Notes: generated by a model from the letters alone, not told the origin. DNA of 64,000 nucleotides from Lactobacillaceae bacterium L1_55_11 (GCA_029433155.1 JAQYTT010000003.1:1-64000); one strand, 5' to 3'; positions 40,933 through 49,113 are shown, counted from the stretch's first letter. Made by a program: numbers and translations.

Positions 40933-42729
40933 ATGATTACTAGAGAACCGGTAAAAAGGGAATTAGAGAAGTTCGAGGGCATTGCTAAACAATACCCAGA
41001 ATTAAAGGATGAAAAGGACGAAAATTTCTTTACACTTCTGGCAGTTTGGTTGGTTATTAAGAACACTGATGAATACAATGGGCTTTATATTGACAAGGTG
41101 TTCTCGGAATTTTTCACCAACCAAGTCGGTGATGGTGGGATTGACTTAATCTATCCTGATGTCGATGATAATTCTCTTCTATTTGTTCAGACAAAATTCT
41201 CCGAAAATACCGATGCTAACGAAGCTGTGGCAGAGATCAATAAGGGAATGGCAACTGTTTCAGAGTTGGAGTCTAATCCTAACTCACTTAACGAAAAACT
41301 AAGAGGTTGTTATGACGCAGCTCTGAATGAGTTAGCAGATGGCGACGATATTCAACGTAAAATGGTATTCGTTTCTGGTGGTTCTTTCGATAAGGCTGCA
41401 GTTGAAAAAAGAGTATCTCATACCAAGAATATTGATGATTTTGATCTTGTTATTGTTAATGGTGATGACCTAGAAGGAATCATACGCGACCTTAGGGAAC
41501 CGGTTCGCCGGGTCAACCATGATGAGGTGAAGATTAAGGCTGCTAATAATTATTCTGAATATTCTTCCAGCACTAAAGAGGGGATTTTTACTCAGGTCAG
41601 CGCAAAAAGTTTGAAGCATCTTTATGACAAATATCAGGATTCCGGATTGTTTGATTTAAACGTGCGTAAGTACATCAAGAAAAAAAGTATTGATGACGAG
41701 GTCAAGAAGACCATCCACAAGCATCCAGATGAGTTTTGGTTCCTAAACAACGGCGTGACCATTGCTACGAACGCTTTCCGCGTTGACGGCAATACGATTA
41801 AGTTAGACGATTTTTCGATTGTTAACGGTGCTCAGACGACTACTTTAATTGCTACAACCTTGCAAGACGATGAACCTGACTTTTATGTACCTGCAAAGAT
41901 CATTATGCCTAGTGAAGAATTAAGTTCCGAACAAATGGACGATTTTTTTAACCAAATTTCGGAGGCGACGAATTCTCAGAAGCCAATTAATCCACAGGAC
42001 TTAAAGGCAAATTCGCGTGAAATGCTAACGATGAAAGGCTGGTTGAAGGATTATAATATTCAGCTGGAAATTAAGCGAGGCATCAAGTACGATCGTAAGT
42101 CGAGCGACATCAGCATTAAAAATGATGTTTTGGCCCAGTTAATATATTCATTCGTTAATCAAATGCCGGGAACGGCACGTAGCAAGAAGAAGTCACTCTT
42201 CGACAATGTGAACATTTATAAACAGATTTTCCGTGATCCTAAATATGACCAGGACAGGTCGAAAAAAGACTTCATTGCAGATTTAATAAGACTGAACAGA
42301 ATATACGAGGAAGTAGCTGACGAGCTGCTTAAATCTGATAGTCTTACGGGAGAACAGGGGAATGTTATAAAGAATGGAAAGTTTACCTTGTTCGCCCTAC
42401 TTGGAGTAGTCTACGACGTTATTAACGGTATTAGGAAGCCTAATGAGTTAATTGAACAGCATGGAGCCCTTGATTCTGAAGAATTCAAATATGGTCATTT
42501 TCTAGAGCAAGAAGAGTTTCAAAATAACCTGAAGAAGCTAATTTTGAAATTTGTTATTTCAACTGCTCGAGTTTATGCTCTCCAGGTTGAAACTGTTGGG
42601 ACCATGAGCAATTATTTGAAGAAAGATAGCACCTATGCAAAAGATATTCGTCGTGTAGTTGCTGAAGACCTACAAATTGAAGGTCAAGGTAAGTACGATG
42701 ATATGTATTCGATGTTTAAGATTAAATAG
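40933..42729 (+). CDS. AIPR-family protein with N-terminal PD-(D/E)xK-like nuclease motif
   Basis: Probable anti-phage protein, 598 residues. Near residues 66-86, GDGGID...LLFVQTKFSE has the spacing of a PD-(D/E)xK restriction-type nuclease (acid, then Q-x-K). From about 240 to 310 it carries the signature of AIPR (abortive infection phage resistance) proteins: LFDLNVRKYI, WFLNNGVTIATN and FSIVNGAQTTTLI. The C-terminal 280 residues are helical. Codon use is AT-rich (ATA, AGA, AGG) compared with the ribosomal genes. GAGGAGATC precedes the ATG. First gene of the island; mechanism of the family is not settled. Confidence 0.85.
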   Translation: MITREPVKRELEKFEGIAKQYPELKDEKDENFFTLLAVWLVIKNTDEYNGLYIDKVFSEFFTNQVGDGGIDLIYPDVDDNSLLFVQTKFSENTDANEAVAEINKGMATVSELESNPNSLNEKLRGCYDAALNELADGDDIQRKMVFVSGGSFDKAAVEKRVSHTKNIDDFDLVIVNGDDLEGIIRDLREPVRRVNHDEVKIKAANNYSEYSSSTKEGIFTQVSAKSLKHLYDKYQDSGLFDLNVRKYIKKKSIDDEVKKTIHKHPDEFWFLNNGVTIATNAFRVDGNTIKLDDFSIVNGAQTTTLIATTLQDDEPDFYVPAKIIMPSEELSSEQMDDFFNQISEATNSQKPINPQDLKANSREMLTMKGWLKDYNIQLEIKRGIKYDRKSSDISIKNDVLAQLIYSFVNQMPGTARSKKKSLFDNVNIYKQIFRDPKYDQDRSKKDFIADLIRLNRIYEEVADELLKSDSLTGEQGNVIKNGKFTLFALLGVVYDVINGIRKPNELIEQHGALDSEEFKYGHFLEQEEFQNNLKKLILKFVISTARVYALQVETVGTMSNYLKKDSTYAKDIRRVVAEDLQIEGQGKYDDMYSMFKIK

Positions 42730-42798
42730 TTGAAATTGGCAAATTGTCCGTGTGCACAAATTTTTGTCTAGTGAGAATTAAAATTGGTTTTTGAGTCT

Positions 42799-43686
42799 AT
42801 GTCAGTTATTGAGTTTTTCATAAAATTTCTGAGTAGTATTAACTGGGGCGGTGTCGTGGTCAGTTGGCTTCAGCGGCTCAGCCCTTCGTTTATCACTATA
42901 TTGGGTGTTTGGTGGACTATTCGTTCTTCTGATAGAGCAAGGCGTGAGGAGCACCGACAGGCAATTAAACCCATTATTCTTGGAGAATTTAATGGTTTCA
43001 CTGGTTACATGGTAAAGGAAGTTGAACCAGAAGTTTCCGCTGGTACTTTTTTAGTACAAGCTGAATTCGAGGTTTTCCGGGATATCCCTAGAGAAAGCGG
43101 AAAATATGGTGATGCGACGGGATACGTATTTTCAGATACGAAACAAGGCTTATCCCAAATGACTAACTTGCTGGACTTTGAACTAATTGTTCAAGGGACT
43201 TATCCGGCTCGTAACGTTATTTTTGAAGGATTCCACTTCGTTAATCAAGGGGATAATCAAATAATGAATTTTCATGATTCTGATGATGATTCTCGAAAAA
43301 ATTTTCGTAAAATTAGCGAAGATGTGCCAAATCCAAGAATTTTGAATGTTCTAGTGGGTAAGGATCAGAATGTGAGAATCGTTGTTCGCTCTTCAGTTGG
43401 GCGAGCTAACTTATTTTTTAACTATGTTGACCACTTGACTAAATCCCAACGTGAAGAACTCATTGAGAAACTGAGTCACCGTTTAATACCCATTGAGGCT
43501 AGATTTACTTACACAGATGTTGATGGTAGGAAGTATAATGATTTGAACATACCTTTCTTCGTTGGTCTAGATATTGACGGTAATTTTATTAAACCTATTT
43601 TCACTAGCATAAGTCCTCAGCGTCAAGATAAAAATAAATTATTTAATATATTGGCTCAGGCCGAAATTGCTCGTGATAATGGGTGA
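42799..43686 (+). CDS. membrane-anchored protein of unknown family
   Basis: Start taken as ATG 42799 (MSVIEFFIKFLSSINWGG, 295 residues); TTG 42784 is also possible and neither has a clear ribosome binding site. One hydrophobic segment (about 8-45, possibly two short helices) is followed by RRSD-type basic residues and a soluble domain of about 240 residues, probably cytoplasmic by the positive-inside rule. AT-rich, like the AIPR gene 69 bp upstream; the two likely form one unit. No family recognised. Confidence 0.6.
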   Translation: MSVIEFFIKFLSSINWGGVVVSWLQRLSPSFITILGVWWTIRSSDRARREEHRQAIKPIILGEFNGFTGYMVKEVEPEVSAGTFLVQAEFEVFRDIPRESGKYGDATGYVFSDTKQGLSQMTNLLDFELIVQGTYPARNVIFEGFHFVNQGDNQIMNFHDSDDDSRKNFRKISEDVPNPRILNVLVGKDQNVRIVVRSSVGRANLFFNYVDHLTKSQREELIEKLSHRLIPIEARFTYTDVDGRKYNDLNIPFFVGLDIDGNFIKPIFTSISPQRQDKNKLFNILAQAEIARDNG

Positions 43687-43690
43687 GAAA

Positions 43691-43718
43691 AAAAGACTGA
43701 CATTTGTCAGCCTTTTTT
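43691..43718 (+). terminator. terminator after the 42799 gene
   Basis: AAAAGACTGACA-TT-TGTCAGCCTTTTTT. One of several near-identical GACTGACA terminators in this half of the window. Confidence 0.9.
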
Positions 43719-43750
43719 GAATACTTAATGCTAAGAACTCCCCCTTTTGT

Positions 43751-43766
43751 CCCCAAATCTTAAAAC
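43751..43766. repeat. 16-bp flank repeat, left copy
   Basis: CCCCAAATCTTAAAAC, 65 bp before the intact CPBP gene. It recurs exactly at 48255-48270, before the CPBP remnant. Confidence 0.8.
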
Positions 43767-43830
43767 CCATGTCACCTCTCCGTAATCTGGGCCGGTTATA
43801 GTCATAAGGTTAATTTGGAGGGGAAGAGAA

Positions 43831-44571
43831 ATGGCACAAACGGATAGTATTTGGCATAAGTTTAAAACGGTGGGTACCAGGCTGCTGATTTTTATTTGGT
43901 ACGTGATTTGGGATGTGGTTGCGAGTTCTTTTTTGATTGGTCCTACTCAGGCAAAGGTCAACATCTGGGCGGACATCTTCATGATTGTCGTCGGACTGCT
44001 ACTTTACTGGTGGTTCTTCCGCAGCATTTTAAAACGGATTTGCAAGGTTCGACCTGACTTTACCATCGAGCGGTTGAACTGGCGTAACTGGCGTAAGGGC
44101 TTGCTGATGGTCGGCTTCTTTTTAGCCCTGCTCTTCTTGTCGGATATCTGGATGTTTCTGACCCAGTGGCTCTTTCCCCACTTGGCCGGTTCCACGACGG
44201 CCAACGAAGCTGAGCTTAATAAGTTAAGTGCCAGTCAAGGCGTGTATTCTCAGTTACTAATGGCGTTTTATGCCTGTGTGATTGGCCCCGTGGTCGAAGA
44301 ATTGATTTTCCGGGGGATGTTTTTCGCCTACTTTGACCGCTTTAAGAATTGGTGGATTGCGCCCATTTTGTCAGCCACTGCCTTTGCTGCCTTCCACTTG
44401 GCCAGCTTTTCGCCCAAGGATCTCCTGGATTTCCCAGTTTATTTCCCGGCCGGTCTTTTGCTGGCCTACCTGTACAAATCGAGTGGCCGCATCTCCAACA
44501 GTATTGCCATGCACACGCTGAACAACGTCCTTTCAACCATTCTGGGTTGGCTGGCTTTGGCATTTAAATAA
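43831..44571 (+). CDS. CPBP family intramembrane metalloprotease
   Basis: Membrane protease of the Rce1/Abi type; in lactobacilli some members give bacteriocin immunity. It has 246 residues and about six to seven helices. Active-site motifs are EELIFRG near 155-161 and FAAFHLA near 184-190; a third conserved N (MHTLNN) lies near the end. GGAGGGGAAG precedes the ATG. Its base composition is host-like, unlike the AT-rich genes on both sides. A 3' fragment of a paralogue lies at 48274. Confidence 0.9.
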   Translation: MAQTDSIWHKFKTVGTRLLIFIWYVIWDVVASSFLIGPTQAKVNIWADIFMIVVGLLLYWWFFRSILKRICKVRPDFTIERLNWRNWRKGLLMVGFFLALLFLSDIWMFLTQWLFPHLAGSTTANEAELNKLSASQGVYSQLLMAFYACVIGPVVEELIFRGMFFAYFDRFKNWWIAPILSATAFAAFHLASFSPKDLLDFPVYFPAGLLLAYLYKSSGRISNSIAMHTLNNVLSTILGWLALAFK

Positions 44572-44573
44572 AA

Positions 44574-44606
44574 TAAAAAAGACTGACATTTGTCAGTCTT
44601 TTTTAT
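44574..44606 (+). terminator. terminator after the CPBP gene
   Basis: AAAAAAGACTGACA-TT-TGTCAGTCTTTTTT. Confidence 0.93.
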
Positions 44607-44684
44607 TTTATGTTATTGGGGTTGATGGTAAGAATGCTGTACTATAGTAGCAAATGTTTAAGTGAAGATGGGAGCAAGTAAGAC

Positions 44685-46187
44685 ATGAGTGTGAATTTTG
44701 AATCGTTAAAAGCAATATTGAATAGTGGTGATAAAGAATCGCTTGGATTTTATAAAAAAACCAATCGTATTGGAAAATCATTCCGTAAAGAAGAGCTGCA
44801 GCAAACAGCCTCGTTAACGGAAAAGCAACCGGAACTTATCAAATATATTAAACTGGACAACCTTTTTTTAGGGGTTAAAGTTGATAGGATTAATCAAGAG
44901 AATGACATTTTAAAATTTTTTGAAAACGCTGTTATTGATATAGAGTTGAAATCTGCTAAGAGACCTGATACTAAATCAAGGGTAATTAAAACTCTTAGGC
45001 GCACGAAATTTTATACAAGGACACTAAAAAAAGAATTTGTAGGGTTCGCTTATTTTAGTGAAACTAATGAACTTTTTCATTTTGATGGTAATCAGTTAAT
45101 TGAGGTGGATTGGAAGAGTTTACCAGATCTAGGGGAAGAGATTAACCATAACGAACTGCTTGACATTGATGAATCAACGTTTATCTTTTCACCATTGGAT
45201 AATATACAAAGATTTCAGAGCGATGATTATTTGCTAACTGAACAACAGGAGAAGTTGTCAAATGAAATACAGTCTGGAAGATCTCTTGGAATTTCTGGCA
45301 AGGCTGGTGTGGGAAAAAGCTTAGTTTTATATGATGCAGCAAAAAGGATAAAACAAAACAATCCAGATAAAAACATTGCAATTATTTTTTCTCGTGGAAC
45401 TTTGAGGCCTGAGCACGGTGCATGGTCAAAAATGTTTAACATCGATATTTTTCCTGCCAAATTAAATGATATTGAGTTGGTAAGTTATGACATAGTGTTG
45501 GTCGATGAGTCTCAGCGTCTATTTAATGGTACCCGAGATAAGATAATGGACTGCTACAAGAACGGTGAAATACAACAACTGGTGATGTTTTTCGACCCCG
45601 AATACCAGTTTTTTTCTAAATATGAATCTGGCGTGACAATTCAACCTAAGTTAAAAGATTACTTAGATATTCACACAGAAAGGTTGAGTGAATCGGTCCG
45701 TTCAGATTCCAACTTGATATTCTTTGTTAACGGATTGTTTAATTTAGGGCATAAAAAGGAAATTGTGAATCCAGAGCGAATTGACGTACAATTTTTCTCA
45801 GATTACATCACTGCTAATTCATGGTTACAACACAAAGAAGGTGAGGGATTTCGAGTAGTCAATCCAATGAAAGATAAGTATCAGAGTAACGAAATAAATA
45901 GTTATTTAGAAAAGGATTTGGATGGCAAACAGTGCGTGAATTCTTATGATGTGATTGGTTCCGATATCGACAATGTTGCTGTCATTATAGATTCTAGACT
46001 CTACTATGACCAAGATGGAATTTTACACAGTTACCCTTATAATTATTATTATGATGGTTTAAATCAGTTGTACGTAAATTTAACTCGTGCTAAAGAAAAA
46101 ATAGCCATTGCGGTTGTTCATAATAACGACGTATTTAACGCTATAAATTTATTATTGAATTTTGTTGAAGTGCCCAAAAAAGACTGA
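44685..46187 (+). CDS. DUF2075-type P-loop NTPase (SF1 helicase-like)
   Basis: It has 500 residues. The N-terminal 190 residues match no fold I can name. An ATPase core follows: Walker A ISGKAGVGKS (about 203-212), Walker B YDIVLVDESQRLF (about 267-279), then LSESVRSDSNLI and a C-terminal SF1-like motif NQLYVNLTRAKEKIAIAV (about 459-476). This order is typical of DUF2075/Schlafen-like helicases found in defence loci. AT-rich. GGGAGCAAG precedes the ATG. The last codons (..PKKD stop) lie inside AAAAAAGACTGACA, the left arm of the local terminator, so the 3' end may be rearranged. Confidence 0.8.
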   Translation: MSVNFESLKAILNSGDKESLGFYKKTNRIGKSFRKEELQQTASLTEKQPELIKYIKLDNLFLGVKVDRINQENDILKFFENAVIDIELKSAKRPDTKSRVIKTLRRTKFYTRTLKKEFVGFAYFSETNELFHFDGNQLIEVDWKSLPDLGEEINHNELLDIDESTFIFSPLDNIQRFQSDDYLLTEQQEKLSNEIQSGRSLGISGKAGVGKSLVLYDAAKRIKQNNPDKNIAIIFSRGTLRPEHGAWSKMFNIDIFPAKLNDIELVSYDIVLVDESQRLFNGTRDKIMDCYKNGEIQQLVMFFDPEYQFFSKYESGVTIQPKLKDYLDIHTERLSESVRSDSNLIFFVNGLFNLGHKKEIVNPERIDVQFFSDYITANSWLQHKEGEGFRVVNPMKDKYQSNEINSYLEKDLDGKQCVNSYDVIGSDIDNVAVIIDSRLYYDQDGILHSYPYNYYYDGLNQLYVNLTRAKEKIAIAVVHNNDVFNAINLLLNFVEVPKKD

Positions 46188-46193
46188 CAAATA

Positions 46194-46237
46194 TGATGTG
46201 TACCCCGAAAGTTAAAGTAACATTCGGGGTACACATC
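46194..46237. repeat. long inverted repeat after the DUF2075 gene
   Basis: GATGTGTACCCCGAA (46194-46208) and its reverse complement TTCGGGGTACACATC (46223-46237) enclose 14 nt. There is no immediate T run (TTTTTT comes 11 nt later), so it may be joined ends of an insertion element or a terminator. Confidence 0.6.
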
Positions 46238-46239
46238 AT

Positions 46240-46498
46240 TGAGTGGTTTTTTATTTAACCACTAACGATTTTACCTAAATCTGAAAGTAACTGGTTCATT
46301 TGTTCTTATGACAGCCGTTAAAGTTTTTGTTGGAAATAGTTCCTGCAGATGATCAATGAAAACAGGGCCCATATGTGCCCGCATTTGGTTTGTTTATGTC
46401 CCAATATCTTTACTTCAATGGTTTAGAGCATATATACTGAATAAGAAGATTTACACATGGGTCAGTAAGAAGAACGAAGTTCAAAGGGAGAAGAAGTC
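46240..46498. other. non-coding gap before the ImmA-like gene
   Basis: About 260 bp with no ORF of useful size on either strand. It resembles decayed sequence. A short - strand reading starting at 46299 (MNQLLSDLGKIVSG, stop) recalls the start of some transposases but is too short to call. Confidence 0.4.
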
Positions 46499-47071
46499 AT
46501 GAGGTTTGGTGATGTTTATTCACAAGAATTTATAAACAAATTAAATGAATTCACCGGCGGGCATCCCATAACAGCAGAGGCGGAAATACCTGGTAATGAG
46601 GTCTACGTTGATATCCATCAGATTGCAGAACTAATGGGAGTCACAATCAGCCAATTAGGTGATGAAGATGCCAATTTATCGGGAAAATTAATATCGAAAC
46701 ATGAAATAGGTATAAATCATAGGGAGGCGCCCGTCCGTCAACGATTCACGGTTGCTCATGAATTAGGACATATTCTAAATGGCGAACATGTGGCTAATCG
46801 GCAAACTGATTCATCCACTTATACTATTACTGAGAAGAGAAATGAAGTGGTGGCTAATTCCTTTGGGGCGATGTTGCTGATGCCACAAAAACTGGTTAGA
46901 AGATACGTAAAAGAGTATTTTGACCAACACAGTAATGTAGAGAAGAATAATCTTTCACCTCAAGAATTTGAGAATTTAATTGCTGAAGTTGCTATGCAAT
47001 TAAACGTTTCCCAACAGGCATTAAAAAATCGTATGAGCAACCTGAATATGTATCGGAAGGTCTCGGAGTAG
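46499..47071 (+). CDS. ImmA/IrrE family metallopeptidase
   Basis: A 190-residue zinc peptidase. The catalytic helix VAHELGHILNGEH is near residues 83-95, with downstream VVANSFGAMLLMP that supplies the third ligand region. Family members cleave a repressor or partner to switch on a mobile element, stress response or toxin. No XRE repressor gene is adjacent; instead an FRG-domain gene begins 16 bp later, so the two probably form an operon. AAAGGGAGAAG precedes the ATG. AT-rich. Confidence 0.88.
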   Translation: MRFGDVYSQEFINKLNEFTGGHPITAEAEIPGNEVYVDIHQIAELMGVTISQLGDEDANLSGKLISKHEIGINHREAPVRQRFTVAHELGHILNGEHVANRQTDSSTYTITEKRNEVVANSFGAMLLMPQKLVRRYVKEYFDQHSNVEKNNLSPQEFENLIAEVAMQLNVSQQALKNRMSNLNMYRKVSE

Positions 47072-47087
47072 CAGAAGGTTCAATCTT

Positions 47088-48137
47088 ATGGACTACAATA
47101 CGTATAAAGATTACGATGAGAATTCCTATTTTAGTAATTTTGAGATTCAATTAAAATTAATTCCCGGTAATCAGGACAATAAGGGTTATCAGATGACCGG
47201 TGTGTCGTTTTCGGGTTTTGACTCCTTTCAAGATCGGAATATGACTGTTAAAAACATATGCGAACAAATTCAGTCGAATTTTAAACCAGTTCATTTAGAT
47301 AGGCCTGTGTTGGAGAACACTTCCAGGTCCTCATGGTCTGTATTTTATACGATGAAGGAACTGCTAGATGGTGTAAAAAATGGAGTAACCGTTTCAAATA
47401 AAAATCCGGCATCAACCAAATATGCTCTTTACTACAGAGGCCAAAATGCTTCCTGGCCAACTAAACCAGGTATATTAAGGTCAAAGTTTAATGATTCTTA
47501 TCGAGATAATTTTAAGAACATCATTCGTGAACTGAGTTATAGGTTCCCCGACAAGATGGCTCCGGATATGGGTCGAGATTTTGATGAACTGAACCAGTTT
47601 GCAATGTTGCAGCATTATGGGTTGGGGACCCCTTTAGTCGATATAACTGCAAATCCTTACAAGGCAATGTTATTTATGTCTCATAATTATACTGGTTCGG
47701 GTGTTGAGGAAGACCAACAATTATCGCCGGTTTTGGATGTTTTCTTTATCCCAGAGGAGATTAAGAACGTTAGAAGTGGCATCTTTGCCGAGGTAGCAAA
47801 AAACGCTTCTAATCCGAGAATTGATGCTCAAGAGGGCGCATTTTTAAATTTTAATAGTTGGTTCGCACAAACCCCTAAAAAAAAGATATGTAAGATTAGG
47901 ATGAAAATATGTATTGATGAGGATGTACTTGGGGATTTGGACAACAACCAACTTTATCAAGAGGATGAAGGTTCTACACATAGAGACAAACTAATTACGC
48001 TGTACTCAGATGCCTGCGATGACATCACCCAGAAATTGAGTAGTTTCTGCTATGACTACAATGATTTGTTTCCTGACTTCGAACAAACGTTGCAACATTT
48101 GGCCGAAAGCTATAGGGAACGTACCGTAGTTAGTTAA
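47088..48137 (+). CDS. FRG domain-containing protein
   Basis: It has 349 residues. The FRG signature is complete: YYRGQNASWPTKPGILR (about 115-131) and FAMLQHYGLGTPLVDITANP (about 170-189), followed by the KAMLFM helix. FRG domains occur in phage-defence and toxin-like proteins; their biochemistry is poorly known. Residues 1-100 show no family I recognise. It lies 16 bp after the ImmA-like gene with only AGAAGG as ribosome binding site, suggesting coupling. Confidence 0.85.
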   Translation: MDYNTYKDYDENSYFSNFEIQLKLIPGNQDNKGYQMTGVSFSGFDSFQDRNMTVKNICEQIQSNFKPVHLDRPVLENTSRSSWSVFYTMKELLDGVKNGVTVSNKNPASTKYALYYRGQNASWPTKPGILRSKFNDSYRDNFKNIIRELSYRFPDKMAPDMGRDFDELNQFAMLQHYGLGTPLVDITANPYKAMLFMSHNYTGSGVEEDQQLSPVLDVFFIPEEIKNVRSGIFAEVAKNASNPRIDAQEGAFLNFNSWFAQTPKKKICKIRMKICIDEDVLGDLDNNQLYQEDEGSTHRDKLITLYSDACDDITQKLSSFCYDYNDLFPDFEQTLQHLAESYRERTVVS

Positions 48138-48160
48138 GGCAGATTAGCTCTCATAAATTA

Positions 48161-48222
48161 GAGGTATAATAGACACCTCAATGGATATTAAGATAGTAAG
48201 CTGGCGTTTGCCGGCTTTTTTT
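48161..48222 (+). other. isolated -10 box followed by a terminator
   Basis: TATAAT (48165-48170) sits inside an inverted repeat GAGGT...ACCTC (48161-48179) and is followed 28 bp later by a hairpin AAGCTGGC-GTTT-GCCGGCTTTTTTT (48198-48222). The terminator serves the FRG gene; the promoter would give only a tiny RNA, so it is perhaps a deletion scar. Confidence 0.4.
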
Positions 48223-48254
48223 GAACTTGTAATTCACGTCGATTTCTCCGTTGG

Positions 48255-48348
48255 CCCCAAATCTTAAAACTTTAACAGCATCGCCATGCACACGCTGAAC
48301 AACGTTCTTTCAACCTTCATGGGATGGCTGGCGCTGACCTTCAAATAA
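48255..48348 (+). pseudogene. remnant of a second CPBP protease gene
   Basis: 48255-48270 repeats the 16-bp flank found before the intact CPBP gene. It is followed directly by 48274-48348, which encodes NSIAMHTLNNVLSTFMGWLAL, T-F-K and stop, nearly identical to the last 25 residues of that gene. The rest of the gene is missing. Third-position differences show it is an older duplicate, not a recent copy. Confidence 0.85.
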
Positions 48349-48365
48349 ATTTTCAAAAAAATTCC

Positions 48366-48392
48366 TTGCAACATCGTCCTAATTATTATAAT
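48366..48392 (+). promoter_or_regulatory. promoter of the T-box(Met) operon
   Basis: TTGCAA (48366-48371), 15 bp, TATAAT (48387-48392); the spacing is slightly short. Confidence 0.55.
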
Positions 48393-48399
48393 ATTATGA

Positions 48400-48682
48400 A
48401 AAATAAATGAGATGTTGAAAAGATAAGTAAGCTTAGGCGTGATTTTAGAGAGCTGGCAGTTGGTGAAAGCTGGTATCACAAGCAGGTTGAAAATGGTCTT
48501 GGAGTCGTTAGTGGTGTGAGCTATACAGTAAATGCCACTCGGGTGCGCCCGTTACCGCGTTAGGGTATCTCTTCGGATGTACCTGTTAAGTACCGGGCAG
48601 CGATGCCCGGTAGAATTTGGGTGGTAACGCGATTCTTTCGTCCCATAGTTTTTGTTTAAAACAAAGACTATGGGATTTTTTT
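48400..48682 (+). promoter_or_regulatory. T-box riboswitch, first of tandem pair (specifier ATG, Met)
   Basis: Stem I shows AGATAAGTA, AGAGAG, GGTGA and then GAA-A-ATG-G-TCTT; AAGA/TCTT closes the specifier loop, so ATG at 48493-48495 is the specifier. T-box sequence AATTTGGGTGGTAACGCG at 48614-48631. Terminator CCCATAGT...ACTATGGG (48642-48674) plus T run. Confidence 0.9.
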
Positions 48683-48691
48683 ATTTATTTG

Positions 48692-48970
48692 GTAAACGAC
48701 CGTGAAGAGATAAGTAGGTGGACGGCCTAACGAACAGAGAGCCGACAACATGGTGAGAGTCGGTGTTAGGTCCAAATTGAAGATGGTCTTGGAGTCACAG
48801 AATGGGTGAGTCAGCTGATGAGCGCATTCCGGGGGTGCCCGATACAGCCCAGAGTTTAGTGAAAGCACTGAACTTGATAAGGGTAATTTAGTGATAAATT
48901 ATCAAAAGCGAGTGGTAACACGTTTTTCGTCCCGCAATCTGGCTATTTTTTGGCTGGGTTGTTTTTTTGT
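48692..48970 (+). promoter_or_regulatory. T-box riboswitch, second of tandem pair (specifier ATG, Met)
   Basis: A second full element with the same layout: AGATAAGTA, AGAGAG, GGTGAGAG, then GAA-G-ATG-G-TCTTGGAGTC, specifier ATG at 48783-48785. T-box AAAAGCGAGTGGTAACACG (48904-48922). Terminator CAATCTGGC/GCTGGGTTG plus T run (48934-48968). ATGGTCTTGGAGTC is shared exactly by both elements. Confidence 0.88.
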
Positions 48971-49113
48971 GAGTTGAATTCGGATTTAAAGGGGGTGGTG
49001 CCTGAAGGGGCCTAGTAGTGTGGCGTCTTCAGCGATAATAATGCACGGATTGATAGATAAAACGGGGTTCCACCCCATAACCAGTAGCCAGAAACCAATC
49101 AAGGAGTACAAAC

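Noticed and set aside
44342-44567. Several overlapping open frames on both strands inside the CPBP gene
   Set aside because: They lie wholly within a gene with clear catalytic motifs and have no ribosome binding sites.
46255-46299. Short - strand reading MNQLLSDLGKIVSG that recalls the N-terminus of some transposases
   Set aside because: Only 14 residues before a stop and no further similarity that I can support; not enough to call an IS element.
48264-48479. A 71-codon - strand frame across the CPBP remnant and T-box leader
   Set aside because: It overlaps a remnant coding on the + strand and a structured RNA; no start signal.
48685-48970. Second T-box read as tryptophan (TGG) specifier
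   Set aside because: Aligning the helix below the specifier loop (AGAGA/TCTT) with those of the Ser and Arg T-boxes places ATG, not TGG, in the reading position; folding should confirm.
40839-49113. CRISPR array, att sites or integrase in the accessory island
   Set aside because: No regularly spaced repeats, no tRNA-linked direct repeats and no recombinase gene were found.
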